Shown here one piece after another: positions 1 through 6,194 of a stretch of DNA of 9,461 nucleotides. Below the pieces are notes generated by a model. That model saw only the letters and a program-made list of their open reading frames with translations. It made no database searches and had not been told where the DNA came from. How positions within the stretch are numbered: position 1 is the first letter of the stretch; each line of letters opens with the position of its first letter. This DNA comes from Pedobacter sp. UBA5917. Lineage in GTDB: Bacteria; Bacteroidota; Bacteroidia; Sphingobacteriales; Sphingobacteriaceae. The position numbers and the translations under genes are program-made. The stretch lies in assembly GCF_002432345.1 (NCBI RefSeq), contig NZ_DJDT01000362.1:1-9461 (forward strand), given 5' to 3'.

Positions 1-41
1 GCCCGCCTGCTTCGGGCAGGGAGAGATCTATCTAGATAGAT
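1..41. repeat. Dispersed hairpin-rich repeat, left copy
   Basis: Positions 1-33 are the exact reverse complement of 3887-3919, so two copies face each other across 3.9 kb. The copy contains a GC-rich hairpin (CCTGC 6-10 with GCAGG 16-20, loop ttcgg), which competes with an alternative GCCCG/CGGGC pairing (1-5 with 13-17). A perfect 16-bp palindrome, ATCTATCTAGATAGAT, follows at 26-41. After position 33 the copies stay related but imperfect: the partner reads ATCTATCTctAGACAGAT, keeping most of the stem. The copy starts at the window edge and may extend further left. No transposase is nearby. It lies downstream of the dehydrogenase gene. Confidence 0.8.
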
Positions 42-76
42 TTCTCGACTGCGCTCCACTCCGCTCGAAATGACGC
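42..76. repeat. REP-like intergenic sequence
   Basis: This stretch has an interrupted inverted repeat around TCGAC...GCTCGA and ends in GAAATGACG. It resembles short intergenic REP-type sequences common in Bacteroidota genomes. It lies between the dispersed repeat and the dehydrogenase stop codon, and may help end that transcript. Membership of a genomic family is recognised from general style and not tested here. Confidence 0.45.
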
Positions 77-103
77 TAATGAGAAAGTTTTGTTACCAAT
101 AAC

Positions 104-982
104 TTACTTCTTAATAAAAGACTTCCCTAAATCGGTAGCTAAAAAATTCTCTGCTTCATCATGATCGGTTGATAAACTTACATCCATCCATTTTTCCATT
201 TCGGCGGTTCTTGCAGCATCGGCCTGTTTAAGTAAACCGATGGCCTCGCTGCCCAACACCAAATGCACAGGAGGTTCGGGGCTTTCTACCAGATCGAGCA
301 TGGCTTTTGCAGCTTTTTCCGGATCGCCCATAGGTACAAAATTTCCGCTTTTAAAGAAATCAGAACGTTTTTCTACACTGTTTTCATAACCTTCTACTGC
401 GGGCGCATAGGTCATCGAATCGCCGGCCCAATCGGTACGGAAACCGCCCGGCTCTACACTGGTAACATAAATACCTAAATCGACCACTTCTTTAGCCAGT
501 GCTTCAGTAAAACCACCAAGACCAAATTTTGCAGCCTGGTACATACTTAAACCGGCATTACCCACGCGGCCACCTACCGAACTGATCTGTAAAATCCTGC
601 CTGAACGTTGTTTGCGCATAAAAGGCAATACGGCGCGTGTAATCTCAATCGGTGCATATAAATTGGTTTCCAACTGACTGCGTACCTGCTCTTCGGTAAA
701 AGCTTCGGCGGCACCAACAATGCCAAAACCTGCGTTATTTACCAGTACATCTATTTTACCGAAATGTTCTATTGCCGCCTCTACTGCTAAATGAACCTGA
801 TCGTAATCGGTAACATCTAAAGTGATCGGGAAAACCTGATCGGGATATTTTTCTACAAAATCATTTAAAGCTTCGGTATTTCTTGCTGTTGCAGCAACAA
901 AATCGCCTTTTGCCAATACCTGAGCTGTAAGGCTGCGTCCCAATCCGCGGGAGCTACCTGTTATAAACCAAACTTTTTTCAT
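104..982 (-). CDS. Classical short-chain dehydrogenase/reductase (SDR)
   Basis: Cytoplasmic NAD(P)-dependent oxidoreductase with a Rossmann fold; the substrate cannot be told from sequence. Numbering from the longest frame (start 994, 296 residues), the motifs are the glycine-rich TGSSRGLG (12-19), D60 in LDVTD, NNAG (86-89), N111, S138/S139, and the catalytic pair Y152 and K156 in YQAAK, followed by PGG (182-184). R38 after the second strand, with no acidic residue there, suggests NADP(H). I prefer the internal ATG at 982 (MKKVWFITG, 292 residues): family members usually begin this close to the first strand, and the TAccTTTG box at 1006-1013 would leave almost no leader for the ATG at 994. 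The gene is transcribed alone, divergently from the lysine-rich gene. No partner enzyme suggests a pathway. Confidence 0.93.
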   Translation of the reverse strand: MKKVWFITGSSRGLGRSLTAQVLAKGDFVAATARNTEALNDFVEKYPDQVFPITLDVTDYDQVHLAVEAAIEHFGKIDVLVNNAGFGIVGAAEAFTEEQVRSQLETNLYAPIEITRAVLPFMRKQRSGRILQISSVGGRVGNAGLSMYQAAKFGLGGFTEALAKEVVDLGIYVTSVEPGGFRTDWAGDSMTYAPAVEGYENSVEKRSDFFKSGNFVPMGDPEKAAKAMLDLVESPEPPVHLVLGSEAIGLLKQADAARTAEMEKWMDVSLSTDHDEAENFLATDLGKSFIKK

Positions 983-1005
983 TTTTTCTATCATTTATTA
1001 TATGT

Positions 1006-1013
1006 CAAAGGTA
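1006..1013 (-). promoter_or_regulatory. Bacteroidota -7 promoter box for the SDR gene
   Basis: On the minus strand this reads TACCTTTG, a full match to the Bacteroidota primary sigma consensus TAnnTTTG. Transcription would start near 999-1002. The nearest TTG upstream (1029-1031) is only 15 nt away, shorter than usual, so the -33 element is weak. That fits a promoter needing an activator at the adjacent direct repeats. Confidence 0.6.
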
Positions 1014-1030
1014 GGTTCATCTGCAGATCA

Positions 1031-1074
1031 ACGCTTTGTTAAAAAGCTCAATTTGTTTTGCTAAAAAGCTCAAT
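1031..1074 (-). promoter_or_regulatory. 22-bp tandem direct repeat, candidate activator site
   Basis: Two adjoining 22-bp units (1053-1074, then 1031-1052 on the minus strand) match at 18 of 22 positions. Each begins with the identical 13-mer ATTGAGCTTTTTA and continues with nCAAA. They lie about 30-75 bp upstream of the inferred SDR start site. Two same-facing sites one 22-bp period apart (about two helical turns) are typical of AraC-type activators. No such regulator is encoded in the window, so the binding protein is unknown. The site could also act on the plus-strand gene starting at 1136. Confidence 0.5.
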
Positions 1075-1135
1075 CATCTTACATGAACCTTTTTAGCCGA
1101 TTGGATGTTAAATAATAATGATCAATTAAAATATT

Positions 1136-1327
1136 ATGGCAAAGACAACGAAAAAAGGTAAAAAGAAAAAGGATAAAAAGAAGGGTAAGAAAAACAAACT
1201 GGGGGTTAAAAATTCGTTGGTAAACAATATCAACGCCAGGAAGAAAAAAGGTAAGTCCAGATCAAAAAAGAAATCGAAGATCAGTAAAAAGGCCTATAAA
1301 AAAATGCAAAAGGGCTGGAAGAAGTAG
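1136..1327 (+). CDS. Very lysine-rich small basic protein
   Basis: The protein has 63 residues, 29 of them lysine, plus two arginines and a single acidic residue (D13). Lysine runs fill residues 6-19 and 36-51, separated by a short less charged stretch (LGVKNSLVNNINA, about 21-34). The end contains AYKKMQKGW. There is no signal peptide or membrane segment. I do not recognise a named family. The composition suggests a nucleic-acid-binding, chromatin-like or ribosome-associated role, which is inference only. The ATG at 1136 is the sensible start: it follows an AT-rich leader and no upstream in-frame alternative is evident. It stands between the divergent SDR gene and the marR promoter. The reading frame is A-rich, so a spurious ORF is possible but unlikely given its clean start, stop and varied lysine-free positions. 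Confidence 0.7.
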   Translation: MAKTTKKGKKKKDKKKGKKNKLGVKNSLVNNINARKKKGKSRSKKKSKISKKAYKKMQKGWKK

Positions 1328-1388
1328 CCATTTATAAATTAAATGTCTATTTAAACAATAAACATAACTTCTTTAAGCAAAACAATAT

Positions 1389-1396
1389 TATATTTG
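1389..1396 (+). promoter_or_regulatory. -7 promoter box of the marR-MFS-hydrolase operon
   Basis: TATATTTG matches TAnnTTTG exactly, 31 nt before the marR ATG. Transcription would begin near 1400-1403, leaving a leader of about 25 nt. No clear TTG -33 element is seen. Its last three bases overlap the left arm of the palindrome at 1394-1425. Confidence 0.65.
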
Positions 1397-1425
1397 TAAG
1401 GCAAACTTATCAGTTTTACTTACAA
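1394..1425. promoter_or_regulatory. 32-bp imperfect palindrome, candidate MarR operator
   Basis: The outer arms TTGTAAG (1394-1400) and CTTACAA (1419-1425) are perfectly complementary, and the inner arms AAACT (1403-1407) and AGTTT (1412-1416) are too. Overall 26 of 32 positions are symmetric. The palindrome covers the end of the -7 box, the inferred transcription start and the leader, and stops two bases before the marR ATG. MarR proteins are dimers that bind such palindromes and repress their own operons by blocking polymerase. The assignment to this MarR is inference from position and symmetry. Confidence 0.65.
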
Positions 1426-1427
1426 TA

Positions 1428-1859
1428 ATGAGCACAAAAAACAGTCACGATATCGCTACGCAGCTCCGTCCGGTTTTAACCCGCCTGGTGAGGAAAATGC
1501 GCAAGCTTTCACCAGCAGATACCCCGTTATCCCAAACCGAAAGGGCCGTATTGGTTTCGCTGGAGAACCAAAGCCTTTTGGCTGCAGAGCTTGCGGTGAT
1601 CGAAAAAATAACGCCACAATCAATGGGGCAGGTAATTACCCACTTAAATGAGCTTGGGCTGATCGAAAAAAAGCCATCCGATACCGATAAGCGTAAAATA
1701 TATCTTTCTATTTCGGCATTGGGGGAAGAAATGATCCAGCAGGTTCGCAATGAGCGTAGCGAATGGCTGAGCAAAGCCATAGCCGAGGTATGCAATGTGC
1801 AGGAACAGGAAATTTTAAAGGCAGCAATTGGCCCTTTGGCCAAACTGGTAGAATATTAG
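1428..1859 (+). CDS. MarR-family transcriptional regulator
   Basis: 143 residues, normal for MarR: a dimeric winged-helix repressor released from DNA by small ligands or oxidants. N- and C-terminal helices (about 8-27 and 96-140) form the dimer interface. The recognition helix region is ITPQSMGQVITHLNELGLIE (61-80), and the wing carries the conserved acidic/basic cluster SDTDKRK (84-90) leading into IYLSI. The only cysteine is C122, outside the DNA-binding region, so thiol sensing is not obvious. It is the first gene of the operon, with a 4-nt gap to the exporter. The palindrome at 1394-1425 is the likely operator. By analogy with other MarR-MFS pairs, it probably represses the exporter until a toxic substrate appears; the ligand is unknown. 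Confidence 0.93.
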   Translation: MSTKNSHDIATQLRPVLTRLVRKMRKLSPADTPLSQTERAVLVSLENQSLLAAELAVIEKITPQSMGQVITHLNELGLIEKKPSDTDKRKIYLSISALGEEMIQQVRNERSEWLSKAIAEVCNVQEQEILKAAIGPLAKLVEY

Positions 1860-1863
1860 GATC

Positions 1864-3123
1864 ATGAAAATCAGCACATTTAACGCCTTTAAAAGCCGTA
1901 ATTATCGTTTATATTTCGGCGGACAATCGATTTCCCTGATCGGAACCTGGATGCAGAAAACGGCTGTAAGCTGGGTAATCTATTCGGAAACCCATTCTAA
2001 ATTTATGCTGGGTTTAACGCTTTTTGCCAGTTTATTCCCATCCTTTATATTTTCCTTTTTGGGCGGCGTGGCTTCCGACCGGTATAACCGTTACAAATTA
2101 TTGCTGATTACACAAGTAGCCTCGATGATCCAGGCGGTGCTGTTAACATTGCTGATTTTCTTCAGGCATTACTCCGTATGGGAAATTATTGCTTTAAGTG
2201 CTTTACTCGGATTGATTAACGCTTTTGATGTTCCGGCAAGGCAATCGCTGGTTTACGAAATGGTTGATGATAAGGCCGACCTGCCCAATGCGCTTGCGCT
2301 AAACTCATCCATGGTAAATTTATCGAGGCTAATCGGACCGGGTTTAGCAGGATTGGCTTTAGAAAAATTTGGTGATGATATCTGTTTTGGACTTAACGCG
2401 GTGAGTTTTATTGCCGTGATCGGCTCTTTACTGATGATGAAATTGCCAAAATATATTGCCAAACCCAGCACCAAAAATGTAGTGGAAGAACTGAAAGAAG
2501 GTTTTGCCTATATCAGGAAAACACCTTCCATCAGCATTATCCTCGTTATGCTGGCACTGATCAGCTTAACGGTTTTACCATTCAGCACATTAATCCCTGT
2601 TTATGCAAAGGATATATTTAAAGGTACTGCCTCTACTTTTGGCGTAATTGATAGTGTGATTGGTTTAGGTGCTTTTTCCGGTGCTATATTTTTGGCATCG
2701 TTAAAACCCGGCAGAAACCTCAGAAAGATCCTCGCCATTAACACCTTGATTTTCGGGATGGGGCTGATCTTATTTTCGCATACCACTTATTATCCGATTG
2801 CCCTGGTTTTTGCTACCATTTCGGGTTTTGGTATGATGTCGCAGATTACCATCAGCAATACCCTGATCCAAACCACGGTTGATCCTTCAATGCGCGGTCG
2901 TGTAATCAGCTTTTATGCAATGGCATTTTTCGGTATGCAACCTTTAGGTGGATTGCTCGTAGGTGCCATTTCGCAATGGATTGGCACACCCGATACGGTT
3001 TTAATGGAAGGTGCAATTGCCCTCTTTATCGGCACCTATTTATACCGGAAACTGAGGAAAGATGAAATAAAAAACACCGCTATCAAACCGGAAATTAACC
3101 AGCTCGAATTAGAAAAAATATAA
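1864..3123 (+). CDS. MFS exporter, MFS_3/EntS-like
   Basis: 419 residues, about 12 membrane segments, inner-membrane proton-coupled transporter. It begins with the pattern typical of the MFS_3 group (RNYRLYFGGQSISLIGTWMQ, residues 12-31). It has the loop 2-3 signature GGVASDRYNRYK (67-78), then LGLINAFDVPARQ (115-127) and NALALNSSMVNLSRLIGP (142-159). The C-terminal half repeats a basic loop, MRGRVISF (343-350). The group contains the enterobactin exporter EntS and many multidrug or metabolite exporters, so substrate cannot be assigned; efflux is favoured by the MarR gene in front. The tail after residue 397 is short, charged and cytoplasmic. It sits 4 nt after marR and 11 nt before the hydrolase, so the three genes are almost certainly co-transcribed. 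Confidence 0.93.
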   Translation: MKISTFNAFKSRNYRLYFGGQSISLIGTWMQKTAVSWVIYSETHSKFMLGLTLFASLFPSFIFSFLGGVASDRYNRYKLLLITQVASMIQAVLLTLLIFFRHYSVWEIIALSALLGLINAFDVPARQSLVYEMVDDKADLPNALALNSSMVNLSRLIGPGLAGLALEKFGDDICFGLNAVSFIAVIGSLLMMKLPKYIAKPSTKNVVEELKEGFAYIRKTPSISIILVMLALISLTVLPFSTLIPVYAKDIFKGTASTFGVIDSVIGLGAFSGAIFLASLKPGRNLRKILAINTLIFGMGLILFSHTTYYPIALVFATISGFGMMSQITISNTLIQTTVDPSMRGRVISFYAMAFFGMQPLGGLLVGAISQWIGTPDTVLMEGAIALFIGTYLYRKLRKDEIKNTAIKPEINQLELEKI

Positions 3124-3134
3124 ATTAATATAAA

Positions 3135-3698
3135 ATGGTTACTTCAATAGATAAAAAAACAGCTCTGGTTTTAATCGATCTTCAGAAAGGAATTGTACAA
3201 TTTCCCGTTGTAAAACCCATTAACCAAATTTTGGAAAATGCCGCAGCATTGGTTTCCGCATTTCGTAAAGCAGACTTACCCATTGTGGTGGTAAATGTTG
3301 ATCCGACAAAATCGCTCCTAAATAATCTGCGTACAGAGGCTAATGCCAGGTTTACCAGTTTTCCTGATGAGTGGTTTGAAATTGCACCAGAAATCGAAAC
3401 TACAGAAAATGATGTTTTTATCACCAAAAATGCGTGGAATGCTTTTACAAACCCAAACCTGGATACTGAACTGAAAAAGCGTGGAATTACCGGAATTGTA
3501 CTTGCCGGCGTTTCTACCAGCATTGGTGTAGAAGGCACAGCGAGGGCGGCAAGCGAACATGGTTACAATATCACTTTTGCAGAGGACGCGATGACGGATA
3601 CTAACGCCGATGCGCATGAACACAGTGTAAAAAGAATCTTCCCGAGATTGGGCGAGGTTGATTGTACGGATAAGATTATTGAAGCCTTAAAAGGTTAG
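3135..3698 (+). CDS. Isochorismatase-fold hydrolase lacking the catalytic cysteine
   Basis: 187 residues, the usual size of a stand-alone isochorismatase-like (cysteine hydrolase superfamily) protein with an alpha/beta fold. D15 in LVLIDLQKG and K98 in ITKNAWNAF match the Asp and Lys of the family triad. The V126-S127 pair fits the conserved cis-peptide, and TARAA (135-139) follows. Where amidases of the family have the nucleophilic Cys (usual pattern TxxCVxxTAR), this protein has G131 (TSIGVEGTAR); the codon is GGT. The only cysteine, C177, is near the C-terminus. True isochorismatases such as EntB and PhzD also lack a nucleophile there, so hydrolysis of a vinyl ether or another Asp-driven reaction is possible and an amidase role is unlikely. 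It is the last gene of the MarR-MFS operon, which suggests it acts on a compound linked to the exported substrate. No siderophore or phenazine genes are nearby. Confidence 0.9.
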   Translation: MVTSIDKKTALVLIDLQKGIVQFPVVKPINQILENAAALVSAFRKADLPIVVVNVDPTKSLLNNLRTEANARFTSFPDEWFEIAPEIETTENDVFITKNAWNAFTNPNLDTELKKRGITGIVLAGVSTSIGVEGTARAASEHGYNITFAEDAMTDTNADAHEHSVKRIFPRLGEVDCTDKIIEALKG

Positions 3699-3719
3699 AT
3701 AGTCCAGGCAGAAACACTG

Positions 3720-3742
3720 TCACCCTGAGCCTGTCGAAGGGT
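3720..3742. repeat. REP-like hairpin after the operon
   Basis: The segment contains CACCCTGAGCCTGTCGAAGG, a familiar intergenic repeat style in Bacteroidota. Arms ACCCT (3722-3726) and AGGGT (3738-3742) pair, and T-rich sequence (TTTTAATGTTTTT) follows on the plus strand, so it may also terminate the marR operon 20-45 nt after its last stop. The central part of the stem is imperfect. Confidence 0.5.
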
Positions 3743-3816
3743 TTTAATGTTTTTAACTATACTGATCTTAGCGCTTCGCTTAGACCTTTAATCTATTATT
3801 ATCCATTGTTTTAGTT

Positions 3817-3919
3817 GCCACAGATGCACGGAAAAACACGGATCCGCTGGATTCTTCGGTGGCCCGGCGAAGCGAAATCTGTCTAGAGATAGATCTCTCC
3901 CTGCCCGAAGCAGGCGGGC
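3817..3919. repeat. Dispersed hairpin-rich repeat, right copy (inverted)
   Basis: Positions 3887-3919 are the exact reverse complement of 1-33. The preceding part (3817-3886) holds a GCCACAGATGCACGG / ACACGGATC near-repeat and a small CTTCG/CGAAG stem (3854-3872), and looks like one continuous, structured intergenic element. It lies between convergent genes (hydrolase and sulfatase). The gene-free interval 3699-3969 therefore consists mostly of repeats, with no small ORF I can support. Confidence 0.75.
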
Positions 3920-3934
3920 ATTCCACTGATTCTA

Positions 3935-3957
3935 TCGGTCGGTGTCTCACCGACCGA
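3935..3957 (-). terminator. Hairpin after the sulfatase gene
   Basis: A perfect 10-bp stem, TCGGTCGGTG (3935-3944) with CACCGACCGA (3948-3957), and a 3-nt loop tct. It begins 12 nt past the sulfatase stop. No U-tract follows on the minus strand, so it may act as an mRNA 3'-end stabiliser or bidirectional barrier between convergent genes more than as a classic intrinsic terminator. Its core, GGTGtctCACC, is shared with the hairpin at 5749-5777. Confidence 0.6.
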
Positions 3958-3969
3958 AGCCTTAATCCC

Positions 3970-5661
3970 CTATGGCTTAGGCAACACATGGTTTTCCTTT
4001 GCCCAGGCCTTCCATTTCGCAGCCAGCTCTTTTACTTTATCTGGATTTTGGGCAGCCACATCGTTCAGCTCCGTTTTATCATTTTTAATATTGTAAAGAT
4101 GCCAGGTAGAATCGTTAGAAAGGTTTACCATTTTCCAATCGCCGGCACGTACAAACCTGGCGTTAAAATGTTCGTTAAACAAAGTTTCGTGCCCGTTTGA
4201 GATTTTTCCTTTTAATGCGGGTACCAAACTCACACCCTGCATGGGTTTAATGTAGTTGCCCTTATAATTTTGGGGATATTTCGCATTGGCCAGGGCTACA
4301 AAAGTGCTCATAAAGTCCATTACATGTCCAACCTGATCGGTATAACTTCCTTTTTTGGCCGTAATACCTTTTGGCCAGAAAGCGATCATCGGGGTATGTA
4401 CGCCACCCTCGTACGATTGTGCTTTAGCCAGTTGATATGGTGTATTGGCCACATTTGCCCAAATTGGTCCGATGGAAGTATAACTGGTTTGCGGTCCGGG
4501 CATTACTTTTTTATAAATCGGATAAGCAATTTTTTGACCTTCCCTCGTTTCGCTTGGCCGATCGAAACCTGGCCCGTAACGCATGGCATCTTCCGGACTG
4601 GCACCATTATCGCTCAAAAAGATAATCAGCGTATTATCCAGTTGATTGGTTTCTTTTAAGGTTTTTATAATGCGGCCTATGCCCTGGTCCATCCGATCAA
4701 TCATGGCCGCATGTACTGCCATTGCCATTTCGTCAAAGGCTTTTGTTGGGTTATTTTCCCATTTTTCGGTCGATTTTCTTGGAGACAATGGAGCTGTTTT
4801 TGGGTCGATAAGTCCCATGGCAACCATTCTCTTATATCTCGCCTCACGGATGGCATCCCAGCCCACTTTATAGGTATCTTTATATTTGGCAATGTCTTCT
4901 GGTTTTGCCTGTAATGGCCAATGTGGTGCATTTTCGGCAACATAAAGGAAAAAAGGTTTATCGCCTTTGCTAAATTCACGGATATAAGTTGCTGCAGTAT
5001 CGTTAATCGCATCGGTATGGTAATAATCTTTAGGCACGTCTTTAATTGGCGTGGTGCCGCTTACCAGGCTAAAAGGATCAAAAAAATCGACTACTCCCCA
5101 CAACGTTCCGAAGAACTTTTCGAATCCCCTGCTAGTGGGATATTGATCGATCGGAGAAAATAGCGGGAAAGATGTTTTATGGTTCAACCAATCCAATTGT
5201 GCCTGTGGTGTTGGCTGTTCTATCGTATTAGAAACATGCCATTTGCCCGACATGGCTGTTCTATAACCTGCATCTTTTAAAACTTCGGCCAGTGTTACTG
5301 TATTTTTAGTAATGGCGCCGCGGTAACCTTCTACATCCCGGTCGGTTGTCATTTCGCCGACGCCAGCGTTATGGTTGTAAAGTCCGGTTAACAAAGCGGC
5401 CCGAGTGGGACAACAGCGTGAGGTATTGTAAAAATTCCTGAAACGCACACCCTGATTTGCCAGATAATCGATGTTGGGTGTTTTAATTTCCCCACCATAA
5501 CAACCAATATCCGAAAAACCCAGATCATCAGCCAGGATTACAATGATATTTGGCCGTTTATCCAACGTTTTTTTAGGTTTAGGGATACCGGTAAAAGCAG
5601 TTAAAATGCCGATTGATCCGATTAAAAAAAGGCTTGAATATTTGGTAAGTGTGCGCATCAT
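3970..5661 (-). CDS. Secreted S1-family sulfatase (arylsulfatase type)
   Basis: 563 residues. Hydrolyses a sulfate ester in the periplasm or outside the cell; the natural substrate is not evident. A basic start and hydrophobic stretch (residues 3-24) form a signal peptide, with no lipobox cysteine. The alkaline-phosphatase-like fold shows metal ligands D45-D46 (ILADDLG). The formylglycine motif is C83-C-P-T-R87, with C83 the residue to be oxidised. GKWH (139-142), H247 in APHWPL, D351-N352 in LSDNGA and K413 complete the site. The C-terminal subdomain ends in a W-H-LYN-I segment typical of the family. The NHNAGVGEM and GYRGA context resembles Pseudomonas AtsA-like (S1_4) enzymes, tentatively. 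It needs a formylglycine-generating enzyme, such as anSME, which is not in the window. Two adjacent ATGs (5661, 5658) could serve as start. It is monocistronic, with hairpins on both sides. Confidence 0.95.
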   Translation of the reverse strand: MMRTLTKYSSLFLIGSIGILTAFTGIPKPKKTLDKRPNIIVILADDLGFSDIGCYGGEIKTPNIDYLANQGVRFRNFYNTSRCCPTRAALLTGLYNHNAGVGEMTTDRDVEGYRGAITKNTVTLAEVLKDAGYRTAMSGKWHVSNTIEQPTPQAQLDWLNHKTSFPLFSPIDQYPTSRGFEKFFGTLWGVVDFFDPFSLVSGTTPIKDVPKDYYHTDAINDTAATYIREFSKGDKPFFLYVAENAPHWPLQAKPEDIAKYKDTYKVGWDAIREARYKRMVAMGLIDPKTAPLSPRKSTEKWENNPTKAFDEMAMAVHAAMIDRMDQGIGRIIKTLKETNQLDNTLIIFLSDNGASPEDAMRYGPGFDRPSETREGQKIAYPIYKKVMPGPQTSYTSIGPIWANVANTPYQLAKAQSYEGGVHTPMIAFWPKGITAKKGSYTDQVGHVMDFMSTFVALANAKYPQNYKGNYIKPMQGVSLVPALKGKISNGHETLFNEHFNARFVRAGDWKMVNLSNDSTWHLYNIKNDKTELNDVAAQNPDKVKELAAKWKAWAKENHVLPKP

Positions 5662-5748
5662 AACCCAAATTAAGATAAAATTCTGAAAGACAGGATTTCA
5701 TCAATTAATTTGTTGCATACACAGCTAAATCGATTTATAAATAATAAT

Positions 5749-5777
5749 TAACTGATTGGTGAGACACCAATCAGTTA
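5749..5777 (-). terminator. Hairpin terminator after the DoxX-like gene
   Basis: A perfect 13-bp stem, TAACTGATTGGTG (5749-5761) with CACCAATCAGTTA (5765-5777), loop aga on the plus strand (tct on the minus). It begins 9 nt after the DoxX-like stop on the minus strand and is followed by AT-rich sequence (aattattattta). This fits an intrinsic terminator that separates the DoxX-like gene from the sulfatase. The core GGTGtctCACC recurs at 3935-3957. Confidence 0.75.
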
Positions 5778-5786
5778 GACCTTAAA

Positions 5787-6161
5787 TTAAGAATTACCGG
5801 CTTTCTGTTTGTGATAAGAAAAGTACGACAGCAATAAAACGATCAGAAATACAACTGGCCCTATGCGGTTATTAACCGGATCGCCAGAAACGGTGTGTGC
5901 AATAAATGCAGAAATAAAAGTAAACGCAAAACCTGCGTAAGCCCACTCTTTTAAATTTCCTTTTATCGGAATCAATAATATAACTGCACCGATAATTTTC
6001 GCGATAGCCAGTTCTATTCTAAAATAATCAGGGTAACCCAAATGATGAAAAGCCTGTTTAATCGTTCCGTTGGTAAGGTAAGAATAGGCAGAAAAAAGCA
6101 TCATTAACGAAACCAAAGCCGTTGATATCCAATAAGTAATTTTAAGTGTTCTTGTTTTCAT
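5787..6161 (-). CDS. DoxX-like four-helix membrane protein
   Basis: 124 residues with four predicted membrane helices (about 8-29, 48-66, 72-91, 101-116), the layout and length of the DoxX-like (DoxX_2) family. It carries the family-like HLGYPDYFRIELAIAKIIGA (40-59) around the second helix and a conserved-looking AHTVSGDP (88-95). Members sit in the inner membrane; some are linked to quinone, thiol or oxidative stress, but the biochemical role is poorly defined. I start it at the ATG at 6161. An in-frame ATG at 6179 falls inside the minus-strand -7 box 6177-6184 and could not be in the transcript. It is divergent from the HxlR regulator, which probably controls it. B. subtilis CatD, a DoxX protein, is controlled by HxlR-type YodB and CatR, so a similar stress role is plausible but unproved. 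Confidence 0.85.
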   Translation of the reverse strand: MKTRTLKITYWISTALVSLMMLFSAYSYLTNGTIKQAFHHLGYPDYFRIELAIAKIIGAVILLIPIKGNLKEWAYAGFAFTFISAFIAHTVSGDPVNNRIGPVVFLIVLLLSYFSYHKQKAGNS

Positions 6162-6176
6162 ATTATTTTTTTGAAG

Positions 6177-6184
6177 CAAACATA
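6177..6184 (-). promoter_or_regulatory. -7 promoter box of the DoxX-like gene
   Basis: On the minus strand this reads TATGTTTG, matching TAnnTTTG. Transcription would start about 6170-6173, giving a leader near 10 nt for the ATG at 6161. It lies almost back to back with the plus-strand box at 6187-6194. Confidence 0.6.
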
Positions 6185-6186
6185 TG

Positions 6187-6194
6187 TACTTTTG
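6187..6194 (+). promoter_or_regulatory. Upstream -7 box toward the HxlR gene
   Basis: TACTTTTG matches TAnnTTTG on the plus strand. Use of this box would place the whole half-site array 6194-6238 at and after the start of transcription, with a leader of about 60 nt before the ATG at 6262. It is one of two candidate promoters for the regulator. Confidence 0.4.

Noticed and set aside
1445..1843. Minus-strand open frame opposite marR
   Set aside because: It is antisense to a clear MarR gene, is rich in Ser/Cys/Ile without a known domain, and has no promoter box.
3780..4200. Overlapping open frames on both strands in the repeat-rich interval and sulfatase 3' end
   Set aside because: They run through hairpin repeats and sulfatase coding sequence; no coding-like composition or start signals.
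4270..5163. Several plus-strand open frames opposite the sulfatase gene
   Set aside because: They lie wholly within a gene with a complete catalytic set on the other strand, lack promoters and show no recognisable domain.
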